The notes beneath the pieces are model-generated. The model was not told where the DNA came from and did not search any database. It saw only the letters and a list, made by a program, of their open reading frames with translations. DNA of 64,000 nt from Marinobacter piscis (lineage in GTDB: Bacteria > Pseudomonadota > Gammaproteobacteria > Pseudomonadales > Oleiphilaceae): the NCBI RefSeq assembly GCF_007671655.1, contig NZ_VCGX01000004.1, positions 186,001 to 250,000 on the forward strand. Direction: 5' to 3'. The stretch's first letter is position 1, and every line of letters starts with the position of its first letter. The translations under genes and the position numbers were made by a program. This document shows, piece after piece, positions 18,130-25,904 of this stretch.

Positions 18130-18957
18130 ATGTCGCCCGGAATTGTATTTGCAGCCTTCGCCACCGTCTTGATCGCAACGGCCGTGTTCTACCTGTTCTT
18201 CTACCGCACCTGGCGGCGTACGCGCGAGCTAAAACACCCCTTTCCGAAGATCTGGAGAAAGCACCTCCAGTCAACCGTCCCCCTGTATAGCCGACTGCCG
18301 GTGCAGCTCCAGCAAACGCTGGAAGGACAGGTTCAGCTGTTCGTCTCCGAGAAGAACTTCTACGGATGTGATGGGTTTAAGGTGACTGATCGTGTTCGGA
18401 TCGCCATAGCAGGACACGCTTGCCTGCTGATTCTCAAGAGATCGTACACGGATTTCGACGACATTCGCAGTATTCTTGTGTACCCGGATGTCTACCGGGT
18501 GCAGGCATCGGAGCGGGATGGCATGGTTGTTGGTGTCAGCGATCAGGTTCGCGCAGGTGAAGCGTCAACTTTGGGGCAGGTGGTACTGGCCTGGTCAGAA
18601 TGTGAAAGCGGGGCAATAAACCCCAAGAGCACGCACAACGTGATCCTCCACGAGTTTGCCCATCAACTTGATTACCTGGACGGAACCGCAGACGGCGCAC
18701 CGCCACTGAGCGGAGAACAAGCCAAAGAGTGGCAGCAGACCATGACCATTGCCTACGATGACCTTCGGCATTCTTTGAGGCACCACCGCAAAAGCTGGCT
18801 CGACCCTTACGGTGCCACAAAGCCTGCTGAGTTCTTTGCGGTGCTAACGGAAACCTTTTACCAGCAACCACTGCACCTGAAAGAACAACAGCCGGCGGTG
18901 TATGATTTGCTTAGCGACTTCTACAGAATAGACCCTGGTGAATTAGCCCGGAGCTAA
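18130..18957 (+). CDS. mtfA: MtfA-type zinc peptidase
   Basis: A 275-residue protein with an N-terminal membrane helix (about residues 4-24) and a zinc-peptidase domain with HEFAH (residues 174-178) and 'HQLDYLDG' downstream, the MtfA signature; a later Glu in 'EFFAVLTETFYQ' is the probable third ligand. In E. coli MtfA binds the repressor Mlc and so affects glucose PTS expression; the N-terminal extension is common in longer homologues. The ATG lies after an A-rich stretch without a strong ribosome site. Confidence 0.9.
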   Translation: MSPGIVFAAFATVLIATAVFYLFFYRTWRRTRELKHPFPKIWRKHLQSTVPLYSRLPVQLQQTLEGQVQLFVSEKNFYGCDGFKVTDRVRIAIAGHACLLILKRSYTDFDDIRSILVYPDVYRVQASERDGMVVGVSDQVRAGEASTLGQVVLAWSECESGAINPKSTHNVILHEFAHQLDYLDGTADGAPPLSGEQAKEWQQTMTIAYDDLRHSLRHHRKSWLDPYGATKPAEFFAVLTETFYQQPLHLKEQQPAVYDLLSDFYRIDPGELARS

Positions 18958-18974
18958 CTCACCAAACATGCCTT

Positions 18975-19673
18975 TTAAGACGTAAGGCCCAGGCTCTGCG
19001 AATCCTTCTCTATGCTGCGATCCAGCAGCTCAAGGTACCCGGCTTTGGCTTTCAGCTTGGTCTGGGCGTGTGCTTTCAGGCTCAGCTTACGGAAACCTTG
19101 AGCCAACTCATTCGCACGACTCAGAAGTTGCTCTGGTGCAACCACTTCATCCAGGTAACCAGCTGTCACAGCGCCTTCGGGATTATAAATCTCAGCATTG
19201 ATGACCGAGCGATAGAAATGCGCAGGTGCCAGCCGGTGCCGCGCGATTTCTATGCCCGCATGGTGCATGGTCATTCCGATAGCCACTTCATTAAGGCCCA
19301 ACTTGAAGCTACCCTCAACACCTACCCGGTAATCCACAGACAGCATAATAAACGCACCTTTGGCAATCGCGTGACCACTGCATGCGCCAATGACCGGGAA
19401 TGGAAAGGCTGCCAGGCGACGGGCAAATGTTGAGCCTGTGGCCACCAGGGCTGCGGCTTCCTTTATGCCTTTTTGCATCTCTTTAAGATCGTAACCGCCA
19501 GAAAAAATTCCCGGCTGACCTGTCAGAATAACGACGGCCTTGTCCTGCTCAGCCTGGTCAAGCGCCTTGTTCAGCGCCTCAAACACTTCGTGGCTAAGAG
19601 CGTTTGCTTTACCGTTATTAATCTCAATGGTCGCGACACCATCGTTCAGCGTGTAGTTTACTAAATCGGTCAC
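18975..19673 (-). CDS. Crotonase/enoyl-CoA hydratase family protein
   Basis: A 232-residue crotonase-fold protein. It has the oxyanion-hole segments 'NGKANALS' and 'SGGYDLKEM', then 'GACSGHAIAKGAFIMLSVDYRVG'. The usual second catalytic Glu pair of enoyl-CoA hydratase is not evident, so it may be an isomerase or another crotonase. Translation starts at a GTG (19673) preceded by GAGG. Cytoplasmic; acyl-CoA substrate unknown. Confidence 0.88.
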   Translation of the reverse strand: MTDLVNYTLNDGVATIEINNGKANALSHEVFEALNKALDQAEQDKAVVILTGQPGIFSGGYDLKEMQKGIKEAAALVATGSTFARRLAAFPFPVIGACSGHAIAKGAFIMLSVDYRVGVEGSFKLGLNEVAIGMTMHHAGIEIARHRLAPAHFYRSVINAEIYNPEGAVTAGYLDEVVAPEQLLSRANELAQGFRKLSLKAHAQTKLKAKAGYLELLDRSIEKDSQSLGLTS

Positions 19674-19788
19674 CGGCGTTTCCTCTTGATGGAGATAAAT
19701 CTGATTTCGTTGAACTTTGCCAGCTTATGCCCTCCGCCACAAATTATTCTTCCGGGCAGCCTGAGTTGATGAGCTCCTGCCGCAACGC

Positions 19789-19968
19789 TCAGAAAAAGAA
19801 ATACCGAATCATTTGCACCACGATCAACGCTGCCATCAGCGGGAAAATAAACCGTGTGAGATTGCCATAATTACGCGCCTCGCCTTTCGGTGCGTATTTT
19901 TCCACCAGAGGCAGAACAACAACCAGAGCCAGGAATAACACAGCGAGAACAATCAGTAATGTTTTCAT
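19789..19968 (-). CDS. Small two-helix membrane protein (59 aa)
   Basis: An intact 59-codon frame with AAGGAG (19976-19981) eight bases before its ATG. The product has two hydrophobic segments (about residues 3-21 and 40-53) separated by a charged loop containing EKYAPKGEARNYGN, and it ends Tyr-Phe-Phe-Phe. The strong ribosome site, clean topology and location in an otherwise empty 455-base gap argue that it is real. No known family recognised. Confidence 0.7.
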   Translation of the reverse strand: MKTLLIVLAVLFLALVVVLPLVEKYAPKGEARNYGNLTRFIFPLMAALIVVQMIRYFFF

Positions 19969-20128
19969 CCGGCAACTCCTTGAGTACAGGCGTCAGGCAC
20001 ATCCGACACCCTCCCGAAAACTTATCCCGGGAATCTGTGGATAACTTTGTGAAAAGGCGCGGGACAAGCCAACCCAGGCCAGTTAAGTCAGGGGTTGGAC
20101 AAACATGGCCGCTAACTGACCAGTTCAG

Positions 20129-20476
20129 TTACTGATCAGATGTCCTTTGTTGCATCGCCAGGCGGTATGGTCGCTCCAGTGCTGCGCGCACATCGCCAAT
20201 GGAGAATACTCTTGCGAATTCTGCGAAACGCTGACCCTCAAACCACAGATGTATCACCGGTAAAGAAAAAACTCCGCGCGCTGCGCACACAGACACTGAT
20301 GCCTGGCAGTCGACATACGCCATGACCAGCTCGGGAAACTCGGCTCGTACCAGTTGCTCCAGCTGTGGCTTAACAGCCTGACAGACACCGCAACTCTCAC
20401 CACCATATAGCACAAGAGCTGCGGGGCTGGTGCTGATCAGCTCTGTAAGCGCCTCTTCGCTGTTAACAACCCTCAT
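20129..20476 (-). CDS. Thioredoxin-like protein
   Basis: A 115-residue thioredoxin-fold protein with the active site Cys29-Gly-Val-Cys32 (instead of CGPC) and the cis-Pro region 'RGVFSLPVIHLWFEGQ'. There is no signal peptide. A GAGGTGA site precedes the ATG. The stop codon lies inside a 7-bp hairpin (20113-20131, TAACTGA arms, 5-base loop) that could act as a weak terminator. Redox partner unknown. Confidence 0.88.
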   Translation of the reverse strand: MRVVNSEEALTELISTSPAALVLYGGESCGVCQAVKPQLEQLVRAEFPELVMAYVDCQASVSVCAARGVFSLPVIHLWFEGQRFAEFARVFSIGDVRAALERPYRLAMQQRTSDQ

Positions 20477-20516
20477 GGCTCACCTCACAGCACTTTATAT
20501 TGAACAACAATGCCAG

Positions 20517-20900
20517 CTAGAAGCTGGACAGCTCCGCCTGCAGATCTTTTTTCAGTTCGTCCGCTTCGGTTATCCACAAGGTTTGATCCGCGCCGGGAAA
20601 CACCCCTACCTGCAACCCGTCCTTCGACAGGCCTGGCACCCACTTTCTGAAGAAGTCCGGCAGCGAGAGGCTTTTCGGGGTCAGGTCGTCTGAACCCTTG
20701 GCGTACTCAACGGCAAACTCCGAGCTGGGCCAGACTGGCAAGTGTGCCAATCCGTCGTCGTCCGACACAATTGAGAGAAAGCGGTTCTCTGAATTGATCA
20801 GTATCCAGACCTCCCGATCTTCCAGCACCTGGCTCAAAAAATAGTCATACCTTTCTTCGCCACTCATTTCGAGTACGCTGGTTAACTGCTCATTACTCAT
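20517..20900 (-). CDS. DUF2750 domain-containing protein
   Basis: A 127-residue acidic cytoplasmic protein. The 'RYDYFLSQVLEDREVWIL' opening and 'HLPVWPSSEFAVEYAKG' segment fit DUF2750, a family found in many gammaproteobacteria and linked to immunity-like or regulatory proteins, with no proven function. It lies 40 bases upstream of the thioredoxin gene and 43 downstream of the pentaheme cytochrome gene, all on the minus strand, so read-through is possible. Confidence 0.8.
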   Translation of the reverse strand: MSNEQLTSVLEMSGEERYDYFLSQVLEDREVWILINSENRFLSIVSDDDGLAHLPVWPSSEFAVEYAKGSDDLTPKSLSLPDFFRKWVPGLSKDGLQVGVFPGADQTLWITEADELKKDLQAELSSF

Positions 20901-20943
20901 AATCGGAGTCTCTGTTTATTAAATTGAGCCAATAAAGAGCCGC

Positions 20944-21429
20944 TTAACGCGGCGTAGGCGGGCGCAAGGTGCGCCTATGGTATTGATGACAACTCACGCA
21001 GGTACTGAAATCAAGCCCCTGATGATATTCATCTTCCTCGACGAGCGTTGCGTGGCAGAGCATACAATGATCTATTGGCATGGCGCTGACAAAGTTATCG
21101 CCGGCACGAACGTGCCCGTTATGACAATCCAGACATCCATCCGGACGAATGTGCCAGGGAAAATCACGGCGACCCACGATGTCCAGATACGCTGTAGAAT
21201 GTGCGCGGCGCTCACCGAGCACTTTTTCATGGCAGTCCCGGCAACCAGAATTCAACACTGTCTGACTGCTATTGATGCCACCATGACATTCGGCGCATTC
21301 AAGATTGGCATGACCTGGAGAAAGTGGTGCCGGGTTCGCTGTAGGCTGCCACTTACCAATCATCAACAGAAGCGCCCCGAAAAACAGGGCCAGCAACACA
21401 GTACAAAGCAGAATACGTCTGGTCGACAT
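20944..21429 (-). CDS. Membrane-anchored pentaheme cytochrome c
   Basis: A 161-residue protein with an uncleaved N-terminal anchor (about residues 5-25) and five CXXCH heme sites starting at residues 45, 63, 99, 122 and 144. Additional His residues (for example His40, His77, His93, His106, His121, His136 and His151) could be distal ligands, giving bis-His low-potential hemes as in cytochrome c3/NapC-type chains. It is the third gene after feaR and the membrane flavoprotein, with only 19 bases between stop and start. It probably accepts or delivers electrons on the periplasmic face for that flavoprotein. Partner and direction of flow are inferred. Confidence 0.88.
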   Translation of the reverse strand: MSTRRILLCTVLLALFFGALLLMIGKWQPTANPAPLSPGHANLECAECHGGINSSQTVLNSGCRDCHEKVLGERRAHSTAYLDIVGRRDFPWHIRPDGCLDCHNGHVRAGDNFVSAMPIDHCMLCHATLVEEDEYHQGLDFSTCVSCHQYHRRTLRPPTPR

Positions 21430-21448
21430 TATCAGACACGCCAGATAG

Positions 21449-23314
21449 TCAGTATTGATAAATAAACACTACATGCATCAATGTTGCAGTAAGTAATACG
21501 AGTGTGACAGCAAGGTGCCCAGAGCGCAGCCACATTAGCCGTCGACGCACAATTAACAGGGCCCCGCTCAAAGCAGCCAGCAGCATCAACCCGATCAGAC
21601 CAGCGCTAAAACCCGAACCGCTTGCCAGGCCGCCCAAAGAGTGCAATGGCAATAACAACAGTGCCGTGCTCCCCAGGCAAACGTGCCACCAGTAACGTCG
21701 ACGATCGCCGCGGATTGCCAGAGTCATCAGAACAACGACGGTCAGCAGATAGCCACTGATTTCCCGGGTACTGCTATCAGTCATCAGGCGATAGGCCGTG
21801 AAATCTGTGGCCAGCACGCTGTCAGGGACCGACCAGGCCGGCAGTAATCCGAGTAATGCAACAACCAGCAGAATTACCGCCACCGTTGACCAACGCGCCG
21901 CGCGATTCCACCAGGAACTGTTGCCACAAAGAGTGGTGATGTCATCAAGGCAGCTGCCGCAATAGTATCCCGCCCGGGTTGCCTGACAGACCATTGCCGG
22001 GTTGCTACCGTACTCGGCAATGGCGGCATGGATGGCTGAAAGGCGCACACTGGCGCAATGACAGACCAACGGATCAGGTTGACGACGCGGCGGCAGCCAC
22101 ACGAAGCGCTGCAGGCTACCCCATTCCCACCGGGATAGTTCAATACGACCTTGCCAGAGCTCCGTGAGTCGCCTCGCCTGGACATAAGGTAGCAATGCCT
22201 GAAAGGCCACAATAGACCGGTGTTGCCGGGTCACCGACACAACGCGACCCGCGTAGCGATAATGATGGCTGTGCAAGGCACCGGACTCGATCGATTGATG
22301 CGATGCTGCTACCACCAGCCGGAAACCATCATCCAGTCGACATTCCCGGTACTGCCCCTCAGGAGGCGAAGGAAGCGGCTCATTACGGATCGCGGCCACC
22401 GCCAGATCGGCCATATGCAGCACTTGAGCTATATTGCCCCGCATAACTGGCCAGGGTGGTTGCGCACAGTCGCCCACAGCGAAAACGCGCGCGTCGCTCA
22501 AACTGCGCATGCTTGAGTCCACCAGGACTCCCTGATCAACCCTCAGTCCCGCATCGCGCGCCAGAGTCGTATCAGGCAGGCTGCCACAGGCCAGCACCAC
22601 TCGCCCCGCCGCCAGTTGCCGCCCATCCGCCAGCTCCGCACCAGTAACATCATGGCGGCCAAGCAGGCGTTTCGGGATGGCCTCCTCCAGTATCCGGATA
22701 CCCAGTTTTTCGAGGCGCCCGGCAACCCTTTTGCCCAACTTCGGGTCCACATAACGCCGCAACAAACGGCTACGCACGATCAGAGTAACGACAGCGCGCT
22801 TTGCCATCAGAGTGGCAAGCTCAACAGCGATCAGCCCGCCGCCTACGATCAACAATTCGGTGTTGGGCACCAGGCTATTGAGCAGGTTATCAAGCTGGCG
22901 GCGAGTGTAGAGAGTCTGCACGCCGCCAAGCCAACTGCCGGGCAGTTCGGGGCGTATGGGCAAGGCACCCGGTGCCATAAACAGCTGAGAGTATTTGTGG
23001 ACCTGGCCGCTGTCGTCTAAGACTCGACACCGTCTGCGATCAACATGAACCACTTTGCGTCCGGACAACAGACGAATACGGGGAGCCAGAGGTACGGCGA
23101 GCGAGGCATGAACGCCCGCCTGGGCGCGAGCATTCTGGAACTGAGTGAGTAACTGTGGGCGGGCTTCGGTTGCCCAGGGGCTTTCAGTGTCACCGTCAAG
23201 CACCAGCACGTTGCCGTAACGTGCAAGCTGGCGCGCAATACGCATGCCCGCAGGCCCGGCTCCGATTATGATTGGCATTGCCACAAGGGAGCTATCTGAT
23301 AGTGGCATAGGCAA
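21449..23314 (-). CDS. FAD/NAD(P)H-[2Fe-2S]-di-heme b fusion oxidoreductase
   Basis: A 621-residue multi-domain protein. Residues 14-310 form a pyridine-nucleotide-disulfide-type flavoprotein: FAD site Gly18-Ala-Gly-Pro-Ala-Gly23, NAD(P)H site Gly158-160 and Gly-Asp 281-282. Residues about 412-462 are a BFD-type [2Fe-2S] domain with Cys418, Cys420, Cys452 and Cys455. From 470 on come five membrane helices (about 475-494, 518-535, 542-562, 568-589, 598-618). Helices 3 and 5 each carry His-X13-His (His544/His558 and His600/His614), as in di-heme b proteins. There is no signal peptide, so the flavin is cytoplasmic. The gene is 21 bases after feaR. A start at 23278 (Met13) is possible. No canonical family has this full layout to my knowledge. 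Confidence 0.85.
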   Translation of the reverse strand: MPMPLSDSSLVAMPIIIGAGPAGMRIARQLARYGNVLVLDGDTESPWATEARPQLLTQFQNARAQAGVHASLAVPLAPRIRLLSGRKVVHVDRRRCRVLDDSGQVHKYSQLFMAPGALPIRPELPGSWLGGVQTLYTRRQLDNLLNSLVPNTELLIVGGGLIAVELATLMAKRAVVTLIVRSRLLRRYVDPKLGKRVAGRLEKLGIRILEEAIPKRLLGRHDVTGAELADGRQLAAGRVVLACGSLPDTTLARDAGLRVDQGVLVDSSMRSLSDARVFAVGDCAQPPWPVMRGNIAQVLHMADLAVAAIRNEPLPSPPEGQYRECRLDDGFRLVVAASHQSIESGALHSHHYRYAGRVVSVTRQHRSIVAFQALLPYVQARRLTELWQGRIELSRWEWGSLQRFVWLPPRRQPDPLVCHCASVRLSAIHAAIAEYGSNPAMVCQATRAGYYCGSCLDDITTLCGNSSWWNRAARWSTVAVILLVVALLGLLPAWSVPDSVLATDFTAYRLMTDSSTREISGYLLTVVVLMTLAIRGDRRRYWWHVCLGSTALLLLPLHSLGGLASGSGFSAGLIGLMLLAALSGALLIVRRRLMWLRSGHLAVTLVLLTATLMHVVFIYQY

Positions 23315-23335
23315 GGCCGGTCGTTTTCCAGCGCG

Positions 23336-24256
23336 TTAATTTCCCGCGCAGCGTTTTTTATAATCAGACGGCGTCATCCCGAAACGACCTTTAAACGCAG
23401 TCGAAAAATAGCTGGGACTACCAAAACCGTATCTGTAAACCACTTCGGTGAGATTTAAACGCCCTTTATTGGCTTTAATATAGTTGGCACACATTTCAAG
23501 GCGCTGAGTTTTCACATACTCGGACAGTGTGATCGTTTTACAGGCAAAGGCGCGGTGAAGACTTCGCACGGAGGTGCCAATAGCACTGGCAACCATCGTT
23601 GCATTCAGACCGGGCTCCCCGATGTTATTTTTCACAAACTCACTTGCTGACCTGAACACTTTATCGTAAGGATCACCATTGCGAATCCCTCTCAAAATGG
23701 ACGGCTTGATGAGTGTTGCCAGCGAATCCAGAATTGCAGCGCCCTCTTCTGGCCCGAGGTTTTCATGCAGCGACGCTTCCAGAATCAGGTTAGTGGCGAA
23801 GCGTGCAATGTGCGACTCTGCAGGAATCTTGACACCCAGCTCAACCTTGCTGAGGTTCAGTATCCGCTCAATGATATGTCGCGGCAAAATAAGTGAAATC
23901 TGCTGCGAAAGATCCTGGTAGGAAAACCTGAAAGGCAGAGTGGAGTCCACAAGGACAATATCTCCCGGAGTCAGAGACGAGCGGTTACCTACCTGCTCTA
24001 CCAACGAGCACCCCACGATCTGAAACACACAGAAAAAATCCGGCACACCGCTTTTCTGTATCTCTTTAGGGGTTCGATAAAGGTCGGCGCCCTGGATATT
24101 AACCCGGGACATATCAAGGGCCCCACCCACTTTCTCGACGGAACCGGAAAACCTGCCTGCCTTTGGGCTCGCCAGAAAGGGACCGCATATATCGTTGATA
24201 TTGTGGATCCATTTATCGAAATCGTCTGTTCTGTCGGTGCATGACGACACGCCCAT
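23336..24256 (-). CDS. feaR: FeaR-like AraC family transcriptional regulator
   Basis: A 306-residue AraC regulator: an N-terminal AraC-binding-like domain (about residues 10-185) and a C-terminal double helix-turn-helix (about 205-304, ending 'FKGRFGMTPSDYKKR'). The 'FDKWIHNINDICGPF' opening and 'QQISLILPRHIIE' segment align by eye with E. coli FeaR, the phenylethylamine/tyramine-responsive activator of tynA and feaB. It is divergent from the amine dehydrogenase operon, whose upstream region has two matches to the FeaR consensus. It heads an apparent operon with the flavoprotein and pentaheme cytochrome. The inducer is presumably an aromatic amine or its aldehyde. Confidence 0.85.
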   Translation of the reverse strand: MGVSSCTDRTDDFDKWIHNINDICGPFLASPKAGRFSGSVEKVGGALDMSRVNIQGADLYRTPKEIQKSGVPDFFCVFQIVGCSLVEQVGNRSSLTPGDIVLVDSTLPFRFSYQDLSQQISLILPRHIIERILNLSKVELGVKIPAESHIARFATNLILEASLHENLGPEEGAAILDSLATLIKPSILRGIRNGDPYDKVFRSASEFVKNNIGEPGLNATMVASAIGTSVRSLHRAFACKTITLSEYVKTQRLEMCANYIKANKGRLNLTEVVYRYGFGSPSYFSTAFKGRFGMTPSDYKKRCAGN

Positions 24257-24365
24257 AACCTCTTACTTTTTTGTGGTTATCCATTTTAAATCTGGCTACA
24301 AAGCAATCAAAAGTCAAGAATCCTTTCAAGTGTAACCCCGGTACTGGCGCAGGAACGAAACCTTC

Positions 24366-24381
24366 TGGCACCAGCGAGAAA
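24366..24381 (+). promoter_or_regulatory. Candidate FeaR operator 1
   Basis: TGGCA-N8-AAA matches the TGNCA-N8-AAA consensus that I recall for E. coli FeaR. It lies about 22 bases upstream of a TAATAT hexamer (24404-24409), a plausible -10 box facing the porin gene. The site would then overlap the -35 position, as expected for a class II AraC-type activator. Motif seen directly; function inferred. Confidence 0.55.
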
Positions 24382-24468
24382 GCATGGCGCAGGAGGAGTT
24401 GATTAATATAGAAGTGATAGCGAGTGGCCCTCGATTCCCTGGCGGCAAGCAATATCCCGTAGTCAGCG

Positions 24469-24484
24469 TGGCAGCTACTCCAAA
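24469..24484 (+). promoter_or_regulatory. Candidate FeaR operator 2
   Basis: A second TGGCA-N8-AAA match on the same strand, 103 bases from the first and ending 23 bases before the porin ATG. If transcription starts near 24416 this site is in the leader, so it could be a repressor or auxiliary site, serve another promoter, or be chance. Confidence 0.4.
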
Positions 24485-24507
24485 CAAACAACAATAAAGG
24501 CCAAACA

Positions 24508-25848
24508 ATGCATCAGAGCAAGCATGTACGACACGCCCTTTTATGCGCTTTTACAACCGCGATCGCGATACCTTCAGCTTCAGCAGTAGAACTGTCGAGC
24601 GGTACGGATTACCAGCTGAATGCAGACCTGGAGTTAGCGGCCGGCCTTTTCACCAGCGACAAAAGTTACCTCTACGACACGGATCAGGACGGCGCTCAAT
24701 GGCAGGAAGGGTATATCAAGTATGGCCTGTCAGGACATTACTCCATGGCTAACGACACCTCCGTGTATGGGGGTGTAAATGCTATTTCCTCAGGTACATG
24801 GGGTGATGGTGACGCGGGTGGCTTCAGTACTGGAGATGAAAGCAACACAGATCTGGAAGATGCCTGGATTGGATTTAAGTCGGGCAGCTTGTTGCCATTT
24901 CTGGGGCAGGATGGTCTGGATATTTCCGTTGGCAGCCAGAACTTCGCCATTGGCGATGGGTTTCTGATCAACGGAGATGCTCTGAACCTGGGAGAAGGGC
25001 TGAATGGGGGAGGTCTCGATTTTAGTCGCGGCGGAGCATACTGGCTCGCGGCACGCAAAGCCTTTAATAAAACCGCTCTGGTACAGATTGGCGGCGACGA
25101 GGGGTTACGCTCAGATCTGTTCTGGATTGAGTCAGACAATAATGCTCAGGCAGACACAGAGCTAACGGGCATTAACCTGGAGTATGCAGCGCCTGGCGGA
25201 ACCTTCGGACTGATGCACCTGAAAGGGCTGGACGTGAATGACCGTTATGCGCAGGCGCTTGGTCTGACAGCAAGAGACGGCCAGGACACCACCAGCCTCC
25301 GGTATCAGGGTAATGCCGGCGTAGAGCCTCTTTTTCTTTCTGCAGAGTTTGTAACCCAGGATCAGGGAGACGCCAGTCGTGAGGACGCTGACGCCTGGTA
25401 CGCCGAAGCCGGATGGAGCTTTGATCAGCAGCTGTGGTCCCCCAGTGTCAATATTCGCTATTCCACGTTCGATAAAGATTTTGACCCCCTGTTTTTTGGC
25501 TTTAACCGCGGTTACGGCACCTGGTTTCAGGGTGAAGTTGCCGCCAACTATGCTGGCCCATTCAATAGCGACACAGATGTTCTTCACGTTGGCGTAAAGG
25601 CCTATCCGGCCCCTGCTGTCGCGGTTGGCGCCCTGTTTTTCGATTTCAGTGATACCGCCCGGGGAAGCGGCTCCCTGGACAGCCAGGAACTCGATCTCTA
25701 CGCCGAATGGGGTGTTAATGACCACCTCTTCCTTAGTCCCCTGGTTGGCTTCTTCAAACCAGAAAAACGAGCAGCCGATGGCGGCAGCCAGTTCCGGGAC
25801 AACGACCTGAACATCTACGCGCAGATCATAGCCGTTATTTCCTTTTAA
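24508..25848 (+). CDS. Outer-membrane porin-like beta-barrel protein
   Basis: A 446-residue protein with a signal peptide (cleavage after Ala-Ser-Ala at about residue 26), a mature chain of alternating hydrophobic/polar strands rich in Asp, Gly, Tyr and Trp, and a C-terminal Phe, the outer-membrane barrel assembly signal. Overall style resembles alginate-export/OprD-like substrate porins. As first gene of the amine dehydrogenase operon it probably lets amines into the periplasm. It ends 56 bases before the aldehyde dehydrogenase gene. Confidence 0.8.
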   Translation: MHQSKHVRHALLCAFTTAIAIPSASAVELSSGTDYQLNADLELAAGLFTSDKSYLYDTDQDGAQWQEGYIKYGLSGHYSMANDTSVYGGVNAISSGTWGDGDAGGFSTGDESNTDLEDAWIGFKSGSLLPFLGQDGLDISVGSQNFAIGDGFLINGDALNLGEGLNGGGLDFSRGGAYWLAARKAFNKTALVQIGGDEGLRSDLFWIESDNNAQADTELTGINLEYAAPGGTFGLMHLKGLDVNDRYAQALGLTARDGQDTTSLRYQGNAGVEPLFLSAEFVTQDQGDASREDADAWYAEAGWSFDQQLWSPSVNIRYSTFDKDFDPLFFGFNRGYGTWFQGEVAANYAGPFNSDTDVLHVGVKAYPAPAVAVGALFFDFSDTARGSGSLDSQELDLYAEWGVNDHLFLSPLVGFFKPEKRAADGGSQFRDNDLNIYAQIIAVISF

Positions 25849-25904
25849 TAATCGCGACTGACCAGGCCGTGTACCTGGTGCTACCTATAACCGGAGACCA
25901 GAAA

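Noticed and set aside
20036..20044. TGTGGATAA, a perfect DnaA box
   Set aside because: Only one good box; no cluster, AT-rich unwinding region or replication gene nearby. Chance match.
21449..23314. Assimilatory nitrite reductase (NirB) assignment
   Set aside because: The flavin and BFD parts resemble NirB, but the siroheme/4Fe-4S sulfite-reductase half is absent and is replaced by a membrane domain.
24257..24507. Sigma-54 promoter upstream of the porin gene
   Set aside because: Several TGGC elements occur but none has a GC doublet at the required -12 spacing.
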